A program made the position numbers and the translations under genes. A stretch of DNA of 64,000 nucleotides from Macrolepiota albuminosa (Eukaryota > Basidiomycota > Agaricomycetes > Agaricales > Agaricaceae), in contig JAMWFC010000091.1 of NCBI GenBank assembly GCA_027475525.1, forward strand, positions 1,032,042 to 1,096,041, read 5' to 3'. Of this stretch, positions 53,274 to 62,474 are shown one piece after another. A model generated the notes under the pieces. The model saw only the letters and a program-made list of their open reading frames with translations, was not told the DNA's origin and ran no database searches. How positions within the stretch are numbered: position 1 is the stretch's first letter; each line of letters starts with the position of its first letter.

Positions 53274-53909
53274 GGGAATGGACTCTGCAGATGGAGATAT
53301 GCCGTGGAGGAGGTATGGCGCGCGAAACAGATTCGGCACAAACGAGAGGAAGTTCACGTAAAACGACAAGAAACGGGAAGTAGGAAGGGTGAACGAAAAG
53401 TTAGATGGACAGATTGGGAAATCAAATGTACGAGTATGGCAAGAGGGAAATAAGGTTCGGAATTATGAGACCGACCAGTGGTCGAAATGTAAATGCGGGT
53501 GGAAATCAACGATGGGAGGCGTACGGGGCAGGTATCGGCGATCCAGAGGACCTGTAGAATAGGTATAAAAAGACTGCATTATTGAATGAAAAGACAGGTT
53601 TTCATACCCCACTTTTCCGGTCTGTGTTTCGTCTTTGGCTGCTTGGGACTTCTCTCAAAACTTTGACCCTCTATTGTCTGATACCTTGGTCTTGTTGACA
53701 TCTCAGACGACGTCGACCTTGTTTTTCCTTATCACACTCAGACTCCTCTTGTGCAAACGTTCTCTATTCTCCTCCTGCAACATTCGTACCCTACGTGGGG
53801 ACTATCATGCCGCTACTTCCTTCTTCTTTTGTCGCCTACTCGTGTTCTGCCCACAGGAAATGACCGACTACCGAGGACATTCCTTCAGTGAGAGCATCCC
53901 TCTTCTACA
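53267..53909 (+). repeat. 3' LTR of element F
   Basis: 643 bp. About 16 differences from the 5' LTR, all transitions, about 12 of them at CpG positions of one or both copies. The pol stop codon TAG overlaps its start. No long polypurine tract precedes it (CAAAGGAACCCCCGGTC). Confidence 0.95.
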
Positions 53910-54203
53910 GCGCATGATCAATTGGTGTGGAGATGAGCTGTGATGCATGATGCTTGATGGCTGGGTTGAATGGCGTGATCTGATTGTTGATTGCGGAGTG
54001 GTGGTCAGGCCATCAGGTAGTCCCAGAGTCCGTAATGCAGGGCTATCAGAAATACTGTGTGATGGCGGGCCTTGATGCTTGTGATGGTGGTGTCAGTAGT
54101 CATGATGGTGGGAAGTTGTGTTGTGGGGTCAGAGGAGGGGCCCTGAATGGTGTTCTGGAGGTGTTCTGAGGTGGTTCTGGGTGGGAGGGATCGTGACATG
54201 GAC

Positions 54204-55022
54204 AATCTATAATTTTATATTCACCATCACAAAGATAACATTTGATTATTCAAGCAGCAGCAGTAGCTGCTGCTGCTGCTTCTTCTTCAGTTGCAGTTTG
54301 CTGCACTTTCTCAGTTCAAAATGCCTCCTCAACCATGTCATTAGTAAGGTTGTTGAGCATCAGAACTGATGAGATAAATGGCACATAGTCGTCATGAGGT
54401 AAGGCACATAGCATTGCTATTGAGCAGAGTTCATCATCAAGCATCTCAAAGATATAGACGGGTTTAAGAATTCCATCAGGGCCAAGAATAGGTGGGGGTC
54501 TGAGCATTTGGATGCATTGCATGGTCCCTTTAACTCATGTGCAAAGTTGTGTCAGAGTCTTGTTGTCATGCAGGTGTATGTTGAAGAGATCACTTAGTGA
54601 ATTGAAGTGTGCATTGGGTGCTGATTTTGAGTGTACTTCTCTAAGTTTTGCCCACATTAGTGCAGGCTTGCTTCAGATTGCATCTACATGGATTTTATTT
54701 CACTCATCTAGCCACTGATAAATCTTGCCTCCTGCACTATCACTTTGGAGCAGGTAAGAGTTCCAAGCATTAATGGAGATAGGGTTGTTCGATTCAAGAA
54801 GTGGCTGTACTTCTTTACCAGTCACAATCTGTGCTCCACCAACTGACATCAGACATTTGAACATAGCCTTTTCCTACTCTGTGTATTTAATGACCCTGAG
54901 TTTTGCCATTGGCAATTGTGAGATCTGGCTGATATTGTCCATGACTGGTGAGAATGTGAAGGTTGATAAGCATGGAAGAAGTTGTTTGTGCATCTGTGTG
55001 ATAGGAGAGGTTTTTGAATAGC
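54204..55022 (-). pseudogene. Copia E gag
   Basis: Minus-strand frame: MAKLRVIKYTE*EKAMFKCL, MSVGGAQIVTGKEVQPLLES, AWNSYLLQSDSAGGKIYQWL, then IQMLRPPPILGPDGILKPVY, IFEMLDDELCSIAMLCALPH and FISSVLMLNNLTNDMVEEAF, then the knuckle CYLCDGEYKIIDC (C-x2-C-x4-Y-x4-C; His changed to Tyr). The frame resumes at 45444 on the other side of the solo LTR. Polyglutamine/alanine-coding trinucleotides (CAG/CTG at 54256-54285) precede the knuckle. Confidence 0.82.
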
Positions 55023-55028
55023 TAGGGC

Positions 55029-55042
55029 TGGGGCCCATAACC
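55029..55042 (-). other. Primer-binding site of copia E, initiator-tRNA half-molecule type
   Basis: GGTTATGGGCCCCA on the minus strand, the same motif as in copia D. The LTR of E would start at 55043 (minus-strand end CTGCAACA) and extend rightward. Its far end could not be placed because the 3' partner is lost. Confidence 0.55.
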
Positions 55043-55444
55043 TGTTGCAGTCTAAATAATGCAGTGGTGACAGACTGACATTGGGGAGTGCACTAAGCTG
55101 ATATGCTAGTGTCCTTGTGCTTCAGAATAATTATATTAAGTGAATAGTTGGATACATACCTAGTATCCTTGTGCTTCAGAATAAAGAAGACGGGGACATT
55201 AGAGAGTGAAAATGAACTACTTGGTCACGTGTATATATTAGGCACCTCCTCAATCCATCACCTTCAACAGCAATACAATATACTCTGTGAAAGACATGTA
55301 GAGGACCTGTCGAGGAAAATGACGATGTTGCCTCAAGTTTCCATCATATATGATGTGTTTATGACATATGTTTCATTTGTTATTCATTTCATTTCTTTTT
55401 GTTACATCATGTTAAAATTCTACAAAATTCAAAATGTTTCATAT
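55043..55444 (-). repeat. Probable 5' LTR of copia E and flank
   Basis: The LTR is inferred only from its position next to the primer-binding site. A 22-nt motif around TCCTTGTGCTTCAGAATAA occurs twice (about 55112 and 55165). No protein-coding signal was found. The boundary with host sequence is unknown. Confidence 0.35.
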
Positions 55445-55560
55445 TCAGGTATACAATATGTACTAATACCTGAAGTTTGAATCGTCCTCGATTTCAAACT
55501 TCAGGTGCATTACTAAATAGCTTACTTACTATATACACTTATATGTCCTCGATTTTCAAC
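55445..55560. repeat. Set of mutually exclusive inverted repeats
   Basis: ACCTGAAGTTTGAA (55468-55481) and TTCAAACTTCAGGT (55493-55506) form a perfect 14-bp stem with an 11-nt loop. The left arm can instead pair with an upstream TTCAGGTAT (55445-55453). A further copy of TCCTCGATTTTCAACTTCAG follows at about 55549. No gene is attached to it. Confidence 0.75.
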
Positions 55561-55779
55561 TTCAGCGTACTATATACATGATACGTGAATATATACTTTA
55601 TTCTGCATTATGCTGCAACAGGACCCCTATGCACACCACAACTATCATGACTCAAATACAACATGCATACAATCTTCCAAAGTGGTGTGTGACAGGCTGA
55701 ATGCAACAGTCTTGGGATTCAATATATCCATATATTGTTTTTTGATCATCATCCTTTTTTTTGATTACAACGAGACAAC

Positions 55780-56310
55780 ATGTCATTAAATACAATCCAA
55801 GGAAGATTTATTGCATCTGACGTCAACGTGGAATTTGTGATTCTTTTCATTCCATACCTAGTTCCTCATGAATGTTGTGATTCAGACCACAACACGGACT
55901 ACTATTTGAAGTACAATACAACTAACGACTTACTTCACAGCACTACCCTTGGTCTTGTGACGTTGGGGCTGAACATGGTTCCACTGCTCAAGTGTGCTGT
56001 TGAGGTAGACGTAGTCGGACGAAAAGGGTGTGAACTGGGCAGACATGGACATGACATGGCCAACTGGGGTGTACTTGGCGTGCTCAGCTTCGAAAATGTC
56101 GATTTCTGAGGCAGCTGACAAAGGTAGGACCTGGATGGTTGGAACAAGGACATGAGCAGGTGCTGTGGAATGTGAGAGTGAGTGCAAGAGGACAAAAATA
56201 GACCTACAAGGCCGTTGGCCACTTAGCCAGCTCAACTTGTTGTTGAACTTGTTCCTGGAGGGGTCCAAGTGTAGTGCGGTGTCTGGTGAGGAAATATACA
56301 GATGTCGCAC
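55780..56310 (-). other. Unassigned open region, both strands
   Basis: A 126-codon minus-strand frame (56310-55930) includes PTIQVLPLSAASEIDIFEAE, HAKYTPVGHVMSMSAQFTPF and YVYLNSTLEQWNHVQPQRHK. It reads like part of a real protein but matches nothing I know. A plus-strand frame of similar length overlaps it. Which one, if any, was coding is undecided. Confidence 0.3.
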
Positions 56311-56345
56311 GAGCTGTAACTGGTAGTATAAATTTCTAACGTGAA

Positions 56346-56499
56346 AGTGAAAGCGAGTTTGCCTATCTTGTATAATGTAGAGGCTTTACTGGCATATCTG
56401 CGCTTACCACAAAATAGCCAGGAGTGAAAGCGAGTTTGCCTATCTTGTATAATGTAGAGGCTTTACTGGCATATCTGCGCTTACCACAAAATAGCCAGG
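56346..56499. repeat. 77-bp perfect tandem duplication
   Basis: Copies 56346-56422 and 56423-56499, starting AGTGAAAGCGAGTTTGCC. By eye they are identical. They lie in apparently non-coding sequence. Confidence 0.95.
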
Positions 56500-56919
56500 C
56501 CATAATAGAAGTGGCCCCAGAGAAAGGACAGACTGTACTACTGTGAGAGGATAGAATATCTATCATATGGTGTTGAGTCCTCCGATCGCGATGTTTATGT
56601 TTCCGACCGAGTTTCAGCCACAGTGCTTAGGAGATTGTGCAGCCAGCAGATACACACATTGGATCTTATTGGCTCGTCATTCGTTTCGCAAGTTGACCTG
56701 TGTTTTGGTCATTTGCTCACACTTTGTTTAATACCTGGCTGTCACTGATGACAGGAAAGCCTAATGAGGGAGTTGCATCTGGTTTCTCACGTTGTTGCCT
56801 GCCAGCTACCTCGTAGATCTCCCAGTCTCCTCGCCATAATTCATCAGTTCTATTGACACTGTGCGCAACAAAACCGACACTCCAACTTTGTATTTCAACC
56901 GCCATCATCCACCATTGCA

Positions 56920-57246
56920 ATGTTCTTCTTCATGAAGCAATTCTGCCCTCCTAAACCCTGCCATGGCTGGTTCTCTACCGTCACAGGCCTAGACGTTGCT
57001 ATGCAATGGCTCGCCTTTGTCTCGTCACTGTGGTGTATCCTGTTCAAGGCTCTGTCCCCCAATACGGAAACCTTCATGCCTTTCACAATTCACCAACTAT
57101 CCTATGTATCTTCCTTGTTCACGACCTCTCCGACCCCGCCGAGGAAGGCTGCCAAAGCTATCAAGCCTCCCTGCCATGAGGAAGAAGTAGAATCCACCCC
57201 AAAGCCTTCAAGCGTCACGTTGTTACGTTCTCCGTACCCCGCCTAG
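56920..57246 (+). CDS. Hypothetical protein, 108 residues, one possible membrane segment
   Basis: MFFFMKQFCPPKPCHGWFST opens the frame. A hydrophobic stretch VAMQWLAFVSSLWCILFKAL (about residues 27-46) could span a membrane. A Thr/Pro/Lys-rich tail ends at TAG 57246. It may be an independent small protein or the first exon of the acidic gene that begins about 40 nt later. No family recognised, and the transcript is unproven. Confidence 0.35.
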   Translation: MFFFMKQFCPPKPCHGWFSTVTGLDVAMQWLAFVSSLWCILFKALSPNTETFMPFTIHQLSYVSSLFTTSPTPPRKAAKAIKPPCHEEEVESTPKPSSVTLLRSPYPA

Positions 57247-57285
57247 CACGATTTTTTAACCCGCCTTGGTTCAAACGCTCAGCTA

Positions 57286-58863
57286 TTGCCCATACACTCA
57301 CCTGCCATCACTGACGGACGTGGCATCGAGGAATCCTTGGTCGTCTTAAACATCCTTTCTGACGAGGAGTCTCCGAGAAAGCCCACCGTGGCCAGCGGAC
57401 AGGGCAACGAAAAGTCTTTGGACGTCACCGCCACCCTGATTCGTGATTCTATTTCCAACGAGGGCAACGTTAACACCAATGAGAGGGCCAAACTTTCCAC
57501 AGTCAAAGATAGGAGTGTGACCAACACCGATGATGTCAAGAAATCAGTTGCCCTTGCGGTCTTATATGCCCTTGCTGCTGCCGAGAAAACAGATGATAAA
57601 CAACTCCGTGAGTTGGCAAGACGTCTTCGATGGCACCACACCCGACACGTAACACAAGAAGCCATAACGTAAATGTCGACCGACCTGGGCAATGTTGAAC
57701 AAACAGGCGCCCCCACACCCGACACGTAACACAAGAAGCCATAACGTAAATGTCGACCGACCTGGGCAATGTTGAACAAACAGGCGCCCAGACCAGGGCC
57801 ACCACCGAGACACTAGAGAACATTGAGAATGAGCATGAGGAGCAAGGTGATATTGCAGAGTTTGAGAAGGATATTAAGGACGACAAAGACGGTGAAGTGC
57901 AGTAAGACATTGAAGTGAAGGAAGACGTTAATGATGAGTGCGCGATGGCCGAAGTGGCGTTGGATGCTAACCGCGAGATAAAGTCTGAAGATGCTGAATT
58001 GAAGGAAGATGTCGAGGAAACGAAGGATATAGAAGAAGAACCTGAGATGATCAATAATCAAGACACCAAAATCCAAGGATGTTCAGGTAAATGTCATGCC
58101 GTCCTTCACTGTCTACCTTAACGCTAATAATGTCAATGCAGGTGGCTGCGAAGCCTAAAGAGGATGTAGTACAGGATGCCAAGGAAGACGATGACAATGG
58201 CGAGTGTTTCACTATCCGCAAAGGCAAAGCTGTCAAGACCTCGGCTCGTGACGCACCGACCCTCGTCCCTGTGTTGGCCACAGGTGAGGCGGTTGGGAGC
58301 GCCACGTCGTCTTCGACCATTACTGCGTCTGAGGAAAACCTTGCTCAAGTCTCCACACCCAAATCCCAAAACACCGTCACTGACACGTGCAGCAAAGATA
58401 AGGAACGTTACACTGTAAGCCATGTGGAAAAGCTGCCGGCTGTCCCATCCAAGCCTCAAGTAAAATCATCACAGCGTGTTTCCAGTATTGTTCCCGCTAG
58501 CAATCCGAAATGGCTTGAGAATAAGGCTGAATGTTACCGGAAGGAGATGGAGGCGTGGAATGCCTTTAAAGAGGCGGAGATGGAAGAGTGAAAGACGAGG
58601 GAGGTGGAAGAAGCGAAGACAGCCCGTATTGCCAAGTTTGACATGACCATGAGCGGTCTAGACGGACTCCTCAAGGTTGCGAGGGAAGCAAAGCAGAAGT
58701 GGGAGCAACAGAAAAAGGAGAATGAGAAGACGATCAAAGAGATCAGCTCCGCCCAGAACAGGATCGGTGAGATGATGGATATGGAGAAGGTCCGGGAAAT
58801 GGTGACTTATCCAACAATACCAACTTTGGGGCTAGAGCTGATAACAACTCGCTTAGTTTGATC
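57286..58863 (+). pseudogene. Decayed acidic, coiled-coil-rich gene of unknown function
   Basis: Successive plus-strand frames form one low-complexity gene: SLVVLNILSDEESPRKPTVA, VKKSVALAVLYALAAAEKTD, then after a 77-bp duplication TETLENIENEHEEQGDIAEF, EDAELKEDVEETKDIEEEPE, then after an intron-like gap (58087-58141, GTAAAT...CTAAT...CAG) VAAKPKEDVVQDAKEDDDNG and NPKWLENKAECYRKEMEAWN. A TGA at 58589-58591 interrupts, and KTREVEEAKTARIAKFDMTM with WEQQKKENEKTIKEISSAQN continue in the same frame. Stops fit CAA to TAA (GEVQ*DIE) and CGA to TGA. The exon before the intron ends in a frame that does not match, which indicates an indel. I do not recognise the family. Confidence 0.5.
57636..57789 (+). 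repeat. 77-bp perfect tandem duplication inside the acidic gene
   Basis: Copies 57636-57712 and 57713-57789, starting CCACACCCGACACGTAAC. The duplication shifts the reading frame, so it probably arose after, or caused, loss of function. Confidence 0.95.
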
Positions 58864-59044
58864 CTGAAGTCCTCAAAACGTCCTCGTTCTCCTCTGTAGT
58901 TGGTCCCTCTGTAGTTCAACAGGAAACAGCTATCTTGAGTCGTAGAATTGTTCAGATATTGCGATGATAGCTCATATAATTGATAGCCTGAACCTGTGAT
59001 CGTGCCCTCGTCGTCGTCTGTCAAGCCCACTGACAAGAGCTCTG

Positions 59045-59641
59045 ATGACAACGTCAACACACTGTAGCGCAGCCGACCGCCCTGGACCTCACCGAGTCCT
59101 ACCCAGCAATGCTGTTAAACATGGAGCGGCCCGCACAAGCAAGACAGACGTCAAGACCACTACCGCTGACAGCTCCAGCGCACTGCAGCAGAACGCAGCC
59201 GACCGCCCTGGACTTCCCGAGTTCCGCACAGTGCAGCGCATGAAACGGTCCGCACAAGCAAGACCATTGAGAAAGCGGCCCCTTCTGTTGAGAACTCCAG
59301 CGCACTGCAGAACTCAGCCGACCACGCTGGACCTCCTCGAGTCCTGCCCAGTGCTGCTGGGCACGGAGAGGTTCGCACAAGCAAGACCATCGAGAAAACC
59401 GCTTCTGTTGACAAATCCAGCGCAGCGAAGGAGAACACAGCAGATCCTGCTGGACCTCCTCGAGTCCTGCCCAGCAAATGGGGCGTGCGTTATGGGACGC
59501 TTCGTAAAAGCAAGACAATTGGGAGGCAGCTCCGAAGGCGGCACAACGGGCTGCGACGCCAGAATGCGGAGGCGGGCTTATCCTCCAACGGTGATGGTGA
59601 TGATGGCGAAGAGAGCCCGGAACGAGACGACACTTGAGGAC
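59045..59641 (+). pseudogene. Repeat-rich coding remnant with units of about 40 residues
   Basis: At least four imperfect units of roughly 115-125 bp occur between 59075 and 59475. In the frame that runs to a TGA at about 59638 they read AGPPRVLPS, then RTSKTIEKTASVDKSSA and KENTADPAGPPRVLPSKWG. The last part is basic (LRRRHNGLRRQNAEAGL) and then acidic (NGDGDDGEESPERDDT). The first units read in other frames, so indels are present. It may be the downstream part of the acidic gene to its left. Unit number is likely polymorphic. No function assigned. Confidence 0.45.
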
Positions 59642-60430
59642 GGGTTCAGAGCAGATTTCGGGCACTACTGACGAGTAGTGGTCGAGCTCCGCTCTGGGCG
59701 GGTGTGGTTGGCTTATGAGCTGGCTGCACCGTCGTCCTTGATGTGCCGTTAAGTGAGGGTCTCGTAGGGGAGCGGAGGTGATGCGAATCGCACAGCATGC
59801 AACAACATTTCTCGTGCTTGATTGATGCCTTTTAGTATTTCGAACTTGACTCTTTTAGTATCTCGAACTCGACTCTTAATAAGCTCGCTCCCTGGGCTCC
59901 GCTTGCTTGCATTCAGACAATGCGAACTCGGACTTGTACCACATAAATTGCCTGGTTTGCGACATGCACATTAGCACGATGAACTATCTTTTATGATGCG
60001 GAATTAATACCTTTACTATGTTAAACAACAGACTCATACAGACTTTGACTTAATTTAGACTGTAATTTGTAGCAGTAATCAGAGCGAAAAATCATTGCAT
60101 AGCACGAAGAGCACTGTACTGTTTATGGAACCTTAAGCTTGAGGTCATATCCGAGTTTTCTTCTTCCTCAAAGTGAAACTCACTAAAAGGAGTCCTCATG
60201 CCGTGCATCATACGAGTTCCTCGAGTCAGAAGTGAGAAAAAGATGCAAGACAGTCACAATATCATGTAAAAGCAAGAGTTCTGGTAGCAATTTCTGCGAG
60301 AACATAAAGAACCCAAGTAGATGGCCAATTTATCCTCATCGACTGTGAAAGCAAGAGGTTGAAGCCAATTATCAAACATGTGTCAATAAACCCTTACACC
60401 AAAACTTACCGTCCCCGTCGTCGTCGTCAT
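59642..60430. other. Intergenic sequence without recognisable features
   Basis: No frame longer than about 65 codons is supported on either strand, and no RNA gene was recognised. Confidence 0.5.
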
Positions 60431-61860
60431 CGCGAGCGCCCTTCTGCCAGTTCAAAAGGGACTCTGGGGCCGCGCAGCTAGGCGAGTCGAGTCCACGTAT
60501 CTTGGCTGTTTCTGGCTGAACTTCCAATAGATTCTCAGCAGTTCTCGGCAAAATGAGCACAGGTGCTAGCATCTTCTTTTGCTCAAGGTGGTCTCGAAAG
60601 CCAACTTGCGAGCTTGAAAACAGATAAGAGCGAATTAGGGCGTAAATTGAAGGAGAAGATTAACCAGGTTGACCGGCTCGAGCAAGATCGTTGGTGGTTC
60701 GCGGATCGAGAGGTGTTAGAGCGCAAGGAGAAAGAAGAAGATGCTGCAAGATGGGAAGAAGAAAAGGTCTCATTGGTTTCTTCGGTGCTCGTAAACGCGA
60801 TTCTAATACTTGTTACAGTCCAAAATCCTTTCTTTCTGAGATGCGTGCGCTTCGTACCACGCTCAATGCCGTGAAAGAAACCAACGCGGACCTTGAACAA
60901 GCCAACGCCTCTCTTGCTTCCTCGGCTGGGGCTATGCAGAAGAGTTAGCTTTCGAGTCTCACCCGTCGTGCAGAGTTTCTTGAGAAGGAGCTCCAACATG
61001 CACAAGATCTTGCAAGTAGTCGCAGGATCAGCTCATCGCACAAACACCCAGTGGCTCCGATAACAAGGAAAACAATGGAGATGACGAGGCGGTGATACAG
61101 GCCGAACTATTTTGACAAACAGCGTATCTACAAGAACTGGAACGCACTAACACGCGTCTCACAGGAGAAGTGACGCGTCTACGGGAGCGACATACGAGTA
61201 TTGTGGTCTTGCAAGAGGAGAAACACGCACTAGAAGCGAAACTTGTGACGATGGAAGGACTACGAGTACGTGTTGCAGAACTGGAGCTCCAGTTGCAGTC
61301 AAGGTATTTATACATCCTTTGTCTTCTCCTTTTGCATTTTCTCACGTCCCCTGGAGCGTGTCGTTACCCTCAAAGACCGCTTCCCAAAACAGCGCAGCTA
61401 CCGCTCATGAACTTGCTTCACTACGACTAACCCATGCCTCTGAATATGGTACACTCAAGGAGGAACTCGCGACCGCAAAGTCTCAGCTGCTAGCAGCTGA
61501 GAACTGAAACTTCAAGCTAGTCAGGGCGAGATCAAGTTCCTACAAGATCTCGTGGTAAGTCTTGATCTCCACCTCTTCGTTCTGTCCTCTTGAAATCTCA
61601 AAATATATTCCTAGGCAAGCTATGTTGCGGAATCCCAGGCTAATCTTGAGACCCTGGGTCCACGCCAACGCCTGCTCCTGCCCACTTAGAAACGTTACTG
61701 ACGCAATATCAAACCGTCAAAGAACATGAGGAATGTTAACGGGCTTTACGAGATGGGGAAGCACTGGAGAAGGGCGAACTTCGACTTCAGGAGGCTGAAA
61801 GTGCGCTTGAGCGAGAGAGGGAGAATGTCAAAAAGAGTGAGGAACGTAAGTATCATCTAC
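60431..61860 (+). pseudogene. MAD1 spindle-checkpoint coiled-coil protein, decayed
   Basis: Plus-strand blocks in MAD1 order: FKRDSGAAQLGE (60450), GLESQLASLKTDKSELGRKL and VDRLEQDRWWFADREVLERK (60590-60740), ALRTTLNAVKETNADLEQAN, then SAGAMQKS, a TAG (60946-60948; CAG expected), LSSLTRRAEFLEKELQHAQD, then LF, a TGA (61113-61115; CGA expected), QTAYLQELERTNTRLTGEVT and EKHALEAKLVTMEGLRVRVA, then after an intron (about 61304-61395) HELASLRLTHASEYGTLKEE and further heptads to about 61860. MAD1 anchors MAD2 at unattached kinetochores. The C-terminal MAD2-binding and RWD regions are not found. Since MAD1 is normally single-copy and needed for the checkpoint, an intact copy is probably elsewhere. 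Confidence 0.7.
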
Positions 61861-61899
61861 CTTTTCTCTCTTTCTCCGCAATAGATCTCATCGTCGCAT

Positions 61900-62340
61900 T
61901 ACCATTTCAGGGGTCAAGGCACTTACGGACGAGCAAGTAATCCACCTGCGTATACATATGACCAGCCCAACTCATCCCAGCGCCAAGATCTCATTCGAGC
62001 TGGAGCTCATGAATGGCGGCATATCGTCCGAGGCGGTTGAGGAAGCTGGGTGTAGAATGTCTCATCATCAACAAGGTCATCGAGCAGTCCCAGACCCCGC
62101 ATACTGCGTCCAAGACAAAACACCCTCACCAACGACGGAGCACAAGGGTGAGTCGGTTCTACAACATCTACAACACCTACGTCTATAGCTCCAAAGGCGC
62201 CTCTCGTCCTGCTAGCCGTCAGCCCGTACTTGGTTCTGCAATATGGAGTCGCGGTCCCCGGCGGGCCTACGTACTACAACTGCGCCCTGTGAAGCAGTTT
62301 CAACTCGATGCAGGCTGCCAGTGAGGGATCTTTGCCAGGC
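61900..62340 (+). other. Downstream flank of MAD1 relic, unassigned frames
   Basis: After VKALTDEQVIHLRIHMTS the coiled-coil character ends. Two overlapping plus-strand frames of 76 and 103 codons (for example LRKLGVECLIINKVIEQSQT) have no recognisable motif. Confidence 0.3.
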
Positions 62341-62474
62341 GCGTATGGGGCTGGGGGAACGTCAATGTGATGGAGTCTTCTTGGAAGGGTAGGCGGCGGG
62401 CGGCACGTATTGCTCGTGGGTAGCCCACATGAGGAATGTAGTCGGTACGTAGCATCCAATCGTGTAATCACAAA

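Larger units (their letters stand above)
45947..53909 (+). mobile_element. Gypsy element F, nearly intact, innermost of the E nest
   Basis: 7.96 kb on the plus strand with LTRs of 644 and 643 bp that differ at about 16 sites (roughly 97.5% identical). It sits in the solo LTR of family A. The flanks share GCGC (45943-45946 and 53910-53913), a 4-bp target duplication. Order: LTR, primer-binding site, gag, protease in the same frame, -1 frameshift site, a 1360-codon pol, LTR. It is the youngest insertion by both nesting and LTR identity. Two TGA codons and an integrase active-site change make this copy doubtful as an active element. Confidence 0.95.
45445..54198 (-). mobile_element. Solo LTR of family A in copia E, split by element F
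   Basis: The two halves, 45445-45946 and 53910-54198, together make one family A LTR of about 787 bp: TGTCAGGTTCCACTAAG to GGATCGTGACA. It has a perfect 5-bp target duplication TGGAC (45440-45444 and 54199-54203). Removing it restores the copia E gag frame across the site. It keeps the self-priming segment TAATATCAAGACT (45811-45823). Element F inserted into it later. Confidence 0.92.

Noticed and set aside
60372..61005. Minus-strand frames with an acidic end and a GTAAGT-like donor near 60405
   Set aside because: They lie opposite MAD1-like coding blocks (FKRDSGAAQ, LESQLASL) on the plus strand. The acidic run is the complement of a GTC-repeat stretch.
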